Below, piece after piece: positions 37,201 through 51,093 of a DNA stretch of 64,000 nt. The DNA is from Paralvinella palmiformis. Taxonomy: Eukaryota; Annelida; Polychaeta; Terebellida; Alvinellidae. Below the pieces are notes generated by a model. The model made no database searches. It was not told the DNA's origin and saw only the letters and a list, made by a program, of their open reading frames with translations. Numbering within the stretch: the stretch's first letter is position 1; every line of letters begins with the position of its first letter. The position numbers and the translations under genes are program-made. Where the stretch lies: NCBI GenBank assembly GCA_025642065.1, contig JAODUP010000184.1, positions 124,001 to 188,000 of the forward strand. The letters run 5' to 3'.

Positions 37201-38345
37201 CACCATTAGAGTGATGTACATTGTGAAAGGATTTTTCCACGAGTGACATCACCTTCATCAAAGGTCATCCGTGTTTACGTTGGTTTATCAATACAGAGAA
37301 GGTCAGCATGGTGTCCAGGCACTTATCAAAACATAAACTTTGACTGACACCGAGAGAAAAAAACCTACATGTTTGAAGGTTTCAATTAATACGCAAATAC
37401 AGTTTCCTGTGTAGTGCAAACCTGTTCTTTCTCCAAGTGTCAAGGCATCAAATAATCTGTTCGTGGCTTCTCTGTCGGGGATCAGATCAAACAGTAACTG
37501 GACCAGTTCAGTAAAGCCTTGTTGGTCTGAAACGGATGAGAAATGTAGCACAGTATGAACTATACAAACAGTTAGACAATACAAACAGTTAGACAATACA
37601 AACAGTTAGACAATAAAACAAACATTAGAAACAAAAACAAAAAAAAAAAGTTTAGACAATAAACCCCAAACAAATTAAAGGACAAAATACAAAAAAAAAA
37701 GGGGCCAAAAAATTTTTTCCCCCCAAGGGAAAAAATTTTCCCCTTTTAATTTTGGGAAAAAAAATTTTTTAAAAGGATTTCTTTTTTGGAAAAATTTTTT
37801 TTAAAAAAAAATTTGGTTTATTTTTTTTTTTTTTTTCCCAAGGGTTTTCCAGGATTTGTGAGAATCCTGTATTTGTAGTGTTATGATCATAAGCAGTTAG
37901 ATCATACACAAAGATATACGGCAGCATCTAACTAGTGTAACTGGGTCACATTACATGGAGAGACGTATCGGATTTGCCTCAACACCAGTTACACACAGGA
38001 CTTATGGCTGAGGGAGAAACATCCCACAAACACAGCTACGAGTTGGATTTGAACCCACAACCTGGTAGTTTGCGGCATAGTGCTCTATCCACTGCACCAT
38101 TATAAGATATAATAGAAGATACTAAGCAGATACCTATATCAGCTTCTGGTATCTCACTGAGCTCCATGATGATGGTCTGTTCCATGTTTGTTTGATCTTT
38201 TTGGAAGTGTTCAGCTTCCTTCAGTAACACCGACTGTTGATACATAAATGAACCGTAAACGGCTTTCTTCTCGTCATCACTCAATGAGCTCAGTATGTCT
38301 GCTACAAATCTGATGGTAATAAACAGCTTTGTTAATACATGTTTC

Positions 38346-38389
<44 letters not shown>

Positions 38390-39043
38390 AAGAGAGAGAG
38401 AACTGACAGAGAATCATGAATATGACCTCTGGATGGGTCATCAGAGCACTAAACATCGAGTGGCAAATCAACTGTCACCAATCCCTGTCTATACAAGTGG
38501 GTAACTTATTTCAGAACAGAGATGGGGTCAATTCAATTCCGGAACTGGAATTAATGGTCAATTCCGGAATTGGAAATTGATTACTTAAAAAAATGGAATT
38601 GGAATTGATAAATTCAGAATTGGAATTGAAGTTTCCTACAAAAAAATTAAATCCACAAATTAATTTACCATTTAATTTTCTTAATTCAGAAATATTTCTT
38701 CCATGACTATACTACTTGGAATATAAACTACTTCGAGTAGGTATTCCAAGTAGGTACTCAGAGTTACCTACTCATGGTAAAAAGTAGTAGGTGAAGAGTT
38801 GGCAAAAAACGGAATTGAAATTGATAAATTTGATGTGGAATTGGCTGTTTCAGAATAATCTTCCTAAAAATTGAGTGAAATATTTAACCAAAATCTGTGA
38901 TGCTACAGACTGGCAGTTACAGTTGGCATTGAAGATCAAAGTCACAAAGGACTACATTAAAACACGAGACTAACATGTCTGACAACTTCCCTAAGATAGT
39001 AGAATCTGAATGAAGCACATTCCTATGGATAACCCCCCCTCAC

Positions 39044-39074
<31 letters not shown>

Positions 39075-39742
39075 AGTAAATGACAAACATAAATGTTTCG
39101 GTCAATATCTGTGGTGGTATTTCTTTTTCACTCCTACCATTTATCTAATCAGCATCACATCATCACTATTAACTCAAGGTCACAAACAAAATGTAATATT
39201 CTTTTACCTGTTTAACTTTAATTAACACTCCGAAGTGGAAGAAGGTCAACAACACTAAATAATCCCAGCTTTAAGCCAATGAGGCAATTTATATGGATTA
39301 ACACACCTCAATAATTACCTGAGTGGAAATAGTCGAGAGTTATAGGACTCCACCTCACAGAAGGCTTCTAACGCTTGTGTCCTCTTGTTCTGAGATGCTA
39401 AATAAACTCCCCTCAGATAAGCACAGGCTCCTCGTATGTCAGCTGTTGTGTCACTCTATAAAACAACAACAACTTACTACGTGTAAAGAGAAATTGGTGT
39501 TTTTTATGAGGTTCAAAATTATTAAAATCTATAAAACTTATATCACTGCATTATATATATATATATATATATATATTTAATCCTTACTGGATATAAGTGT
39601 GAGTTGGAGTCTTATTATAGTTAATTGTCATTTTATGGTTAGACTTCAGAAGAAAATGGTTGGAGTAATGATATTTGCATCTGATAATGCTCAGTCTTTA
39701 CCAATATTTTTAAAGCTGTGTTACACACACAACACACACAAA

Positions 39743-39786
<44 letters not shown>

Positions 39787-42700
39787 CAACCTTAATTCAG
39801 AATTAGTTCAGAAATTAAACACTGATCCTGGAGGTTTGTGATCAGTTGTGTTACCACTCTGCCACACAGATATCCAATATCAACCAGAGAAATAATACGT
39901 GTTTTATTAAAATAAATGGAAGATATTATTCCTGTGATAATTATATAATGTATATTAATATGTTGCTATCATAATACCCTGTCTAGTCACAAGATTACAT
40001 TGGTAGAGAATGACTTATGATACTGTATGTTGATCAAATACAACTTTCATGTACTGTATTTTGCCATGAAGATTTACAAGTATTTGAACTTGATAACATA
40101 TTCTGAAAACACCAACAACACAAACCACAGGTGTTAAACACTGACAACACAGTGAACTGAACTGAATAAGTGCTGAACACTGACAACATATGCCACAAGT
40201 ACTGAACACTGGCAGCAGATCCCACAGCCACAGAGCACTGACAGCAAGTCCCATTAAACATTCAATGAACTGCATATGAAGTCAATAATTAGCCAGAGCC
40301 TTTGTCTTGATCGTACGTTTTGATCACTAAAACGCGGCAATAACCAAGACAATCGTCGCAATGTAAATTATCGGTATATGTGGTCAATTAGTATATCTAA
40401 CTAACTCTCTATTGAAAATAAATTAAGTAATCAGTATATGTATATGGGGGAATCCTAATGTCTATGCCGCCAAACGAATGAGGTAAGACACTCTTGGGTA
40501 CGGAATGTCTTGGGTACGAGTTGTCTTGATGCCTTCAAATTGAAATTCGTGAAATGTGCTACTGAGTCCAACAACATATATCCATAATTACAAAAATCAG
40601 ATAAATATTGAAATTCGTTATAAAGCCATGTATAATTATCATCAACTTGTTTCACTTCTGTTTTCACTCCATGACTGCATGAGTTTAAATCAAAATGACA
40701 ATTGATGTCCATTTGCATCTAGATCTAGATTAGAGTCGAGATCTAGATGGCTGCTAACACACCGAAACGTTTTCTCCCGATGAATGGATTTCTTGACACT
40801 GAAACAGCACCGGCCATTAAGCCGACCCCCCAAAATAAGGGTCAAAATGTTGACACAAAGTATCGGCTTAATGGCCGAGACCTACGGTATCTGACCGAGT
40901 TCAGCACTTATAACATGCCTTATCAGAGACCAATATTTACAAGATATCTTATCAATGTACTAAGCTTCCCTATACATACTAAACCCTAACAGGAAATCCT
41001 ATAAATACAGAACTTTGACAAGACCTTAGTTTAAACAGTTAACTGTCAACAGTGTTAGATGACATGACTATTGAAAATAATCTACGATACCTCAACGAAT
41101 TACTGCTTGAAGGTAATAGTAACTTAAATAAAGAAGATAACGTTGAGATATTCAGAGCAGTTGAAACCTAAATAGAAAAAGCAAGTGATTTAAAATAGAG
41201 AACAAAATAATATATGCAAATAAATTATATCTTACTGTTACTATTATACATTTAAGAATGAAAATTACTGTAATAATACAACATTTTATGATATGTAAAT
41301 GTATGTAATGTGAATTGATGATATGCATATTACAATTGTAAAAAGTGCAAACCATAATAAATGCATTGGCGAATGGGAAAGCATTCATTGAATAAATAAA
41401 TAAAGTATTATACATCCTATACAATAATCTGTAAGTGTTAAACTCTGATACGTTGGCTTAAATGCTGAACCATGGATTGGGCCATTAAAAATTTGGATCT
41501 GCTCCTCGATACAAGGAAACACCTGCTGCAACAGGTGTGCTGAATTCAGCACCAAAAGCCCTAATTAGCATACAACAAACTTGTGGTAGGTATGATATAC
41601 ATGAATTAAATGTATACAAATGCTGTAGTGATGGAATAGTCTTTTGCTCACCGTTAAGATGACTCATTATCTTTAAGAGGAAGGGCTGCATCTACTACCG
41701 ATATTTTTAATACAACTTTTCTTAGCCGAATATTATAATGCTTCTGAATCACAATGTACATTGGACACACTAATAAAACACTTGTCAGTACATGCTTTGG
41801 GATATTCTGAATACCAAATATATACTAATGGTATTAACCACTTTTTATATTATTTAAAGTTTTATAGGATCATCATTCGGGTAAACAGAAACCAACCTTC
41901 AACACTTTGTCAACTTCTAGGAGACAATTGTCAACATAAAGATGGTTGAGTCCGTACACAAACGGTGGTAGAGAGAGAACCTTTGATTCAGATCTCTCCG
42001 AGACAAAGCTAATCTGCGTCGACAGAGTGGACAACGTCTGCGATCTACGACATCCAGAATGACTCGGTGACAACAACCTATTCGGGGTAAAATTAGCAAA
42101 GATTTATTGCCAGTTCTAGAATGATGACTGACTACAGAATTTATTATCAATAAGATGACAGCTGAACAGTTTAACATTGACTACAGAACTTGTTATCAAT
42201 AAGATGACAGTGGTACAGTATAACAACTGACTACAGAACTTGTTATCAATAAGATGACAGCTGTATGGCACAACAGATGTCTACAGAACTTGTTATCAAT
42301 AAGATGACAGCTGTATGGCACAACAGATGTCTACAGAACTTGTTATCAATAAGATGACAGCTGTATGGCACAACAGATGTCTACAGAACATCTGACTGGA
42401 AGAAGAGGATAATAAGAGTCCTAATCAGGAACAAGATGACAACAATACAACCGATGATGATGGATGGATGCACAGTTGTTATCAATAAATCTGTAGGCAC
42501 ATTCAGTGTCTACAGAACATTACGGAACCAAAATTAGAGCAATCGGACAAGATGAAAAAAGAAAGTCATCCAAAACCAAAGCTGTTTTTTTAACAACAAA
42601 ATTACACACACACACACACACACACACACGCCAATTACAAGCTTCCAGCGGCTGCTGGTTGAGTAGCCAATGTTATTTCTTATTATAATTCTTTGTAATT

Positions 42701-45700
42701 AACTTATTTATTTCAGTTTGTTTTAGCAGCTGATGATCTTTTTTATGCCACTTTAAATTTTAATGAATGACCTCGACCTCAGTTATGAATCAAATAAGTA
42801 TTTTTTGGTAAACATCATCCACGCTTTGTCGCAAATCATCATTTTGATTATGATGTAATTTTTATTATGACCAACAAATGATATAATGTATATAGCCAAA
42901 CATGTAAATTATTACATTACGAGATTACATTATATCATTCTACCTACAGATCACGTCTCGGGCTAAATGAGTGACGGTTGTACAGCTTTGAATGTTTCAG
43001 GAAGTCATTCCAGTATTCAAGTTTGTTTGCGGGTGACAACTGACCCTTTTAGAAACTCCCCGAACAAGTCTGTCTGCAGGACCTAGAAGGATGTAGCAAT
43101 GGCATTAAATACATTCACAGTTTTAACATGGAAAATCCTCCGAATTGTTTTCACTTTGGGGGAGCATTAACGTACAGAAGACAGGACTGATTATGTCAAA
43201 GTATCAATGCACACACACACACACACACACACACAGACAGACACACACACACACAGAGAGAGAGAGGGAGAGAGAGAAAATGAGAGAGAGGGATACAAAA
43301 TAGAGAGAGCAAGGGAGAATCTTTACCATTTCATAAAATGGCTTATCTGCAGTATCTAAGCCTTCCAAAAACTGTTCTTTGTGAAAAAATCTTTTTTCTT
43401 TGTTTGTGTGTAGGAACACTTCCCTAGAACAAATATGAAGTGGGTTGTTTATAAGTAATACATTGATTTAACAATATTTCACCAACTAACAAAAGATCGC
43501 TTTAAATACAGATTTCAATCCCTTCTGTCAATTTACCTGAACAAATTCGACATCAATTCAATGCATGCCATCTGAATCAACTTGTTCACGTTCCTGCAGT
43601 GTTCATTCTGTTTGGTGCGATAACTCTGGTACGTAAACACGGTGGCTCTGCATGGGACGAAAGGAAAAAAACAAATGTCACGATTTATTACAATTGTCAA
43701 TTATATACGAAACCAGGTCGCATGTGCCATAATAATATTCACTGAAAACCGAAATCAGTTTAAATTCAAAACATTTCCCGACAAAATAATTATCTAAGAA
43801 GAAACTTAAACAACAGGATGGCAAACTATTTTGTAATTTAGGCTCTACTGTTTAGCATCTGTTATTGTATGAGGAGTAACACAGTACACAACGACAAAAA
43901 AGTACTCATCCAAATTCCAATAGATTCCTCAATAAAGAAACAATACCAGTGTCCTGTAAGAGTGAGTGAGTGAGTGAGTGAGTGTACTCTGTTTTGTTTA
44001 TCCTTAGCTCTCATCACATCTGGGACATATGGTTGAGGAGCAAGCAACTCCCTATGGAAATAAGATGATTGAATGAAACATACCACTGACAAACGTCACA
44101 CTAGGATTCAAATCCAATACAACACGTCTTTTTAAGCCATAACAACCAACCAATGGACTATTGCAAACTGGTGAGCACGTGTTTCATTCATCATGCTTTT
44201 GAGCCCCACGCACACCAACTCAGTATCAACAATTGACAATCAGAACCAAAGCTAAGCAGAACCCTCCGTTTCTGTGTACATAGTTGATTCAGCTCTAAAC
44301 ATGTGATGCTGGACTTTGGAATAATTTTGTCAGTTAGGTACACCCACACTTTGTTGAGGTGAAGGGAACAATTGAAATAAGTCTTGAGGCTTTTTCTATC
44401 ATCGTCAGAAGCCTATTTTTTGTATTTAATAATTTTCACTCATTAAAACTGTTGGATGTTGCTATGTAGGTGAATAAGCAAATTCTGAATAAATTCAAAT
44501 CAAATGGTGACCATACATGTAGCATGATGCAGCTAGTATAAACACAAATCCAGCTTTATCTCCGCGTGATGATTAGAAGTCAGACTAGAAGTCATCATGC
44601 AGCTGTCATGTACTTTCTAAATCATGATTCATGTTTTTACACATGAATAGTCCTAGTGCCACAATGATTCACCCTTCGATGTGCAATTCGTGCACTACTA
44701 GCATCACGTTTTAACCGCTTCAAGTCCGAGTGGTCTGCTTACGGCAATGTTAAAACTGTTTTCTTATCACATACAACAATGCTTCACCAGTGTTGAAACA
44801 ACTACATCAACATCTGGCTACTATGGACTGATGGTATGGCTTTTTGGCATCAGTATATGTGAAGCCTCACAAAATAGCCATCCACATCTGATGTGTCATA
44901 TTGTCCAACCATTTTTCATTGTGCCACTGTTGAAAGCTGAACTGTTACACTAAACAGATGAAATAATGCGGAAAATTTCTGCATCAGGGTATATTTTGAC
45001 AGAACCTAGGTACTAGAGATCCATGACCAACTATGCACCCAGTTTCTGCATCAGGGTATATTTTGACAGAACCTAGGTACTAGAGATCCATGACCAACTA
45101 TGCACCCAGTTAACAACTAAAAGTCTTGGTATCTTAGGGTTTTTCCACGTGGTATTTCCACTCTTATCAATGAAAATTTAAAACATTCTAATGAAAATAT
45201 GAATTGCTGCTGTTTCATTGCCTCTTCTGCACACATTGTATACTAAATTGGCTTGGCAACCTCCTAGGCAAAGCGAAATATGAAACACCCCTCAAATGTA
45301 GCGAAACCAGAATTTGAACTCGGCTGGTTGAGGTCTGTGACCAACCATGCTATTGTTTAGACACCTAGATGCACTTCACGAAAACCAAACCACAGCTCTC
45401 ATACATGACACCGAACTAATGCGACATCTCATGAACTCTCAAATCTGTCTATTATTGTTTACAACAATTAAACTTACCTGCTCGATGTTAGCCAGTCAAT
45501 ATGGCGCCTGGCCTGATGTATGGCCACCGTGAACACCTTAACTGGTGCTGAAGGCATGGCTGGAACATTCAAACTCGGACACACCTTGACCTCACCAATG
45601 TCAAGGTCAACTGTAACTAAGCCCTCAACCTGTTGTGTGGATAATATTGAGTTTTTTTATGAAGGATATGATCAGTACATCAGCTTATGTTAGGTTTTGT

Positions 45701-48689
45701 CCACACACACATGCACTCACACACACACGCAAACACACACACGCACACAAACACACGCATGGACACACACATTTAGGATGAGATCTACTAGATGGTTTTA
45801 ACACACACACACATATAGATAGATAGATAGATTGTGAGAGAGAGAAAGACATTACCTTTTCTATTAAATGCTGATGTCTGCTATGGCATCCCATAATATA
45901 GGTACCTGGAGCTTCTACCAGTTCAATTAGATTCCATGACAACAAAGGTACATATGGATGTAGCCACTTAAATGGGTATATCAAATGTTGGAGACTCTAT
46001 AAGTAAAATATGTGTTAATGTTATTAAGTCATATTACATCTCTCCCAGTATATCTAACAATAAATGTATTATGTACAAATCTAATTAAAACTGGAGCTGA
46101 ACACAAAAAAACGTCCCTGGTAATGTTTCTGCTTACTGAGTTGGAAATACAACTGTAACACTAATTTCACGTAGCCTGCTATCAGCACAGTCAATGCACT
46201 TCACAACTGTGAAAACTTGAACATTTTATGTTAGAAGACTGCAGCAACCCAACTGTTATCCCATATCTAACAATATCATTTTGTTTTAAGAAACCACCAA
46301 ACCATCAAACATAATCTATAATAGAATCCACCATCTCAGCCCTTTTAGTCTAACATGTCCACAAAAGGTGGGTGCAAAAAGAAAACTTTTACATTTACAA
46401 TCCATGCCTGTTTTATTTACAGCTGAAATATTACAGTAGCTTTGTATCTGTGGCGAGCAGCAAGCTGTTTAGTAATATTTAAAATCATACAATAGCATCA
46501 ATATTGTATAATAAATAAACTACAGTCTAACCTCACTTTTATGCCAACTTTGGGAACTGGATGAAAGTTGGCATTGTGGTGGGGTGGTATTAGAGTGGGG
46601 GAGGCATATTTGGTGGACAGCTTTTTTTTTTTTTACATGTGGCTTTTGATCCTTTGTTAATCCCAACTATCACTTTATTTAATCTATCGCACCATCAACA
46701 CCATCATGATCACCACTTAATGCCCCTAACAGCTTATCAATCAATTGATAGGTTACCAGAAATTTCACGGTCAGTGTGTGGCGGTAATAGTGGGGGTATT
46801 TATATGGCAATGTATGGTATTCATATTGCATAAGCATTGGCAGTGGCTGATTAACAGGCAGGGGTAAATATGTTCAAAACAAGAGTTGAGTCTAGTTAAG
46901 TTGTTTAACCTGAGGACCAGTCACACCTGGGACATACGGCCAAGGGAAACAAATCCTACAAAAACAGCCATGAACTGGATTTGAACCCACAACCTAGAGA
47001 CTTGCAACAGAGTGCTCTAACCAATGTACTAGTGAAATGTTCTTGTTCAAAATAAGAAGATAGTCTAAATGCAAGAAAACAAAATCAAATTTAATGTACC
47101 AATGTCTGTTTATCTGATATAAATTGCCTCAGATGTAACTTATGCTGAACTGAAAGATTCCCATAATTGTCAGTTTTACTCTTAATTCTTTGTGATCTTC
47201 AACGACCTAGTTTTCAGGGCTGCCGATCTGGTGACTAATTTTTCACCATTCACTCTACGCCGCTTACTTTACCAACCTGACAAACAAGAACCAGCAGCGA
47301 CTGATGGGCCGACAGGAATACGAGGCGTTGTTCCGTCAGAATGGCGGTTAACAGCAGTATGATGTCATCCAACGTCAGATGTAGGAAGGCCAGATAGAGT
47401 GGGAAGTCAGAGGCCATAATACCGGGATATTCCGTACTCGTGACCTCTATATCTATTTCCTGTAGTAGCTGAAAGCTCTGAAATAACCAAATATATCAAG
47501 TTATCCTAGGACAATTCCAATCGGACCATCTTTGTGATCATATCAGAAAATGTCAGATATCTTTAATATAGCGTGTTGCAATCAAAGACTTTTCCAGGAC
47601 AAAATTACCATTTTCCAGGACAAAGTATACAAGATTTAAAGGTAACAGATCAAGATATGTGCAAAAAAGCATATTATATTTATTTAATTTATGATTGATT
47701 AATGACATTTTTTATGATACAGTCTCCTCCTCACCCCTTCTAGCTGACTGATACACCCAATTTTATTTAAATTTTAACTAACATGGGATATCAAAACCAA
47801 GTACCGGTACTCTTTTTCTTCTACAGGCATAATATTTATTCATGTTGTTTTTTTTTGTTCTAAGTGTATTTTTTCACAGCCAATAGTTTTTCCAGGATAC
47901 TTCCTGATTTTGTAAAATTCAAGGACATTTCCAGGACCTGGAAAATGAATTTGTAATTTCCAGGTTTTCCATGACGTGTGAGAATCCTGTCTCTGTTGTC
48001 ACTGTTAAGGCCGGTGATTGTATGGAAATAGGTTTTAGGTCTTTTTAGAAATTCCTTTAACAGTCAGCTGGTTTAGCTTACTGAAATTAGCATCTATGGA
48101 AAGTAAATCCAAAAGGAATTATGATCATATTGACTAATGATAGATTTGTGTCATCTCATATTTATATCAAGCTCTTCCTTTTTTATATTTCTGCTCTTTC
48201 ATTATATTATATTTACACATAGAAAATACATGAAACATTAAGAATATATTCAATGCATTACATACAATTTAGACAAAAGAACTCTGACATTAATCATAAT
48301 TACATCAATAACTCTGTATCAGTTTCAAAATTAAACCTAATCCAGACAAATGTTATTGTTCTCTTCCGACCCGTAAATTGGTTTTGAATGTTGATGCCTC
48401 CTCATCAAACAGAACCGTACAATAATTTAAAGCTTTGTGTAGCGGGTGTTAAATTTTGTTTAAACAACCACAAAGGCTTTAAATGGGAAAAGAACACTAT
48501 AAATTTACTAAAGTACCAAATAATGTGATGCAGAAGTAACAATGCAAAAACAACGAACATCGGAATGACTGCTCTATTATAGTAAACACAAACTGCACAG
48601 AATTATTGACTTCCTTGGTTGGAACAATTGCATTATGGAAGCCAAATATGGTCAGCATGGTATGCAAATATTCACCTTTTTGTTTACGT

Positions 48690-48724
<35 letters not shown>

Positions 48725-51024
48725 ACGCACATATGAAGCACATTAATTGTCACCGGTTCTCAACTGACTGACAGTCAAGGATGAATGTTTTACAGAATAA
48801 CAACAAAATCATTTTCTTTCCGCAATTTTGTTTTTTCTTACTATGCTCAGAGCAACACAAGGTGGTATGGGTACTGAGGTGAGATGAAGTGTGAATTCCT
48901 TCAGGATGCTCTTCCATTCCTCTTCATCTGATTTCAGATGTTCTGCTAGTCTGGATAATATTAATAATACATATGCATGAATGTAAATTTATGAAGATGT
49001 ACAATTATAATGAAAGCGTGTGTTTGTGTGTGTGTGTGTGTGCATGTGCATATGTGAACACACTCCTGTATAAATATAGCATTCTGTAGTCCTCCGTAAA
49101 ACATCAATCACCTCCTATAACAGCCATAGACTGATATAATTAAATCAAAGGATAAAATAAAAATTATACTTAACATTCGCTATATTTGATTATAGTATCC
49201 TCACATATGTAATTTATTTAAACCATCTTTATCTTCACCAAAAATATCTTTGTTCAAAACTATATATCCTAGCTCAAACTAAGTTGAATTGTACTCAACA
49301 AAAATTATACCAGAATGCCACCAACTAACATCTAAGAGTATGGTACTGAACTTTCCAATGTTTTTTGGGTGCTTTTGTGCACATGGTAGGCTAAATGGGC
49401 CGAGCGACCTCCAAAGATAATGAAGTGGAGTCAAAGATGAAACACCCTTCAGATATACCCACGCTGAGATTCGAACTTGGTGGTAGTGATCTGTGGTCCA
49501 ACACGCTACTATTTTTTTTGGATTAGGAATCCTTAATTTCTACTTCAAGAAGTATGAGGACCCAAGTCGATCTTTAGCATGCTCAGGAAAAATGTCATTA
49601 TCAGTTAAAATCAGAAACTGAGTTCAAACGGTCAAACCTCCTAATCCTTAATAGATTGATCATTGCTAATCTGATCTGTTACTAACACTGTATGCTCGGT
49701 CAAATATAGTTCATGGTCATTCAGTCATTGATTAGTAACACCTATTATTGGGGAGTGAGAAAGAGACTTGTAATGGCGAATCCACGTGTTGAGATATTGG
49801 TGATAAATGTCAGTTAACTGCAGTGAGCTATAATAATAATAATAATAATAATAATGTATATTTAATAAAGCGCCCTTACCAGCAGGACCCATTCAAAGGT
49901 GCTGTACAAATATGTAATATAATAATACCCAAATAAATATTGAACAGGTGTGTTTTTAAAATGGATTTAAAACTTTCAAGAGAAGACGTATTTCCAATAT
50001 CTGCCCGCAACTTATTCCACAAAGTGAGGGTTGCAACACTAAACCCACAATCACCATATGACTTGAGCCGAGACACAGGCACCTGCAATAGTATCTGACT
50101 GGATGACCTGAGTTTTCGGAATGACTTTCTAATGGACACCAGTTCACACAGGTATTCTAGATTTATAAGTTATTAATAAAATCCTGAAAATCCTAAAATG
50201 TCTAACAGGTAAGGAAAAAACTTAACTGTTTGTTTTATATATTTCTATTACTGTGTATTCAATATGTAATGGTCATAATGGGTAATTTCTAGTACAAAAG
50301 CCTACTTGTTATCTTCAAGTAATGGAGGTGGTGTACAACAGTAACAGTTAGTCCATTGGCAGTGCATACGCCTGGTAATTAAAAGGTGGTGTGTACGAGT
50401 CACCATAAGTGCTGAATATTTTTGTTTATTTTCTTCCCTAGTAAATTTATTTTTCTATTTAATTTAACTTCATCTATGTGTACATTCGTCTGGATTGTTA
50501 TCAACTGCACATTGGCATAGAAGCTGTCAATAAAGAATTATTTCCAAACAGATGGGAGTGTTGCATACAACTTGGCTTATGATATGACACTCACCATTAC
50601 ACCGTATTTAAAACATTTACATTAATGATATCAATACAGATATTAAAAATTTCAAATCTTCACAGGCAGTTTCCTCCGATAAAGATAAAGATGTTAACCA
50701 CATCATACAGCAACAAAAACAACATCAGTGATAAATTTTAACTCACTTCGATAAACAATCATGGAGCACAGTGAAATACGGCTGTTTGGAGATCGTCACG
50801 AGACAGAGGGGCACATAAATCACGTGATCCAAACCCCGACCTTCACCCCTGTCATAATACCTACTACACTGCCATCTGTCATCCTCTAAACACTGAAACA
50901 TTATTTTAATACTAAACTGCAAAAATTATAAACATAAAATGCACAATTAGTCTAGCACCAAAATTAGTTGAAACCATTCATGTACAGTGTTGTACCAGAA
51001 TGAGAACGGTTAATAAACAAATAA

Positions 51025-51093
<69 letters not shown>

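Noticed and set aside
40747..40989. 80-codon plus frame
   Set aside because: Lies in an interspersed repeat with a second copy at 61420 that does not keep the frame.
41917..42177. Arg/Cys-rich minus frame over DENND3-like exon 12
   Set aside because: Out of frame with the exon; only the other frame joins exons 11 and 13 in phase.
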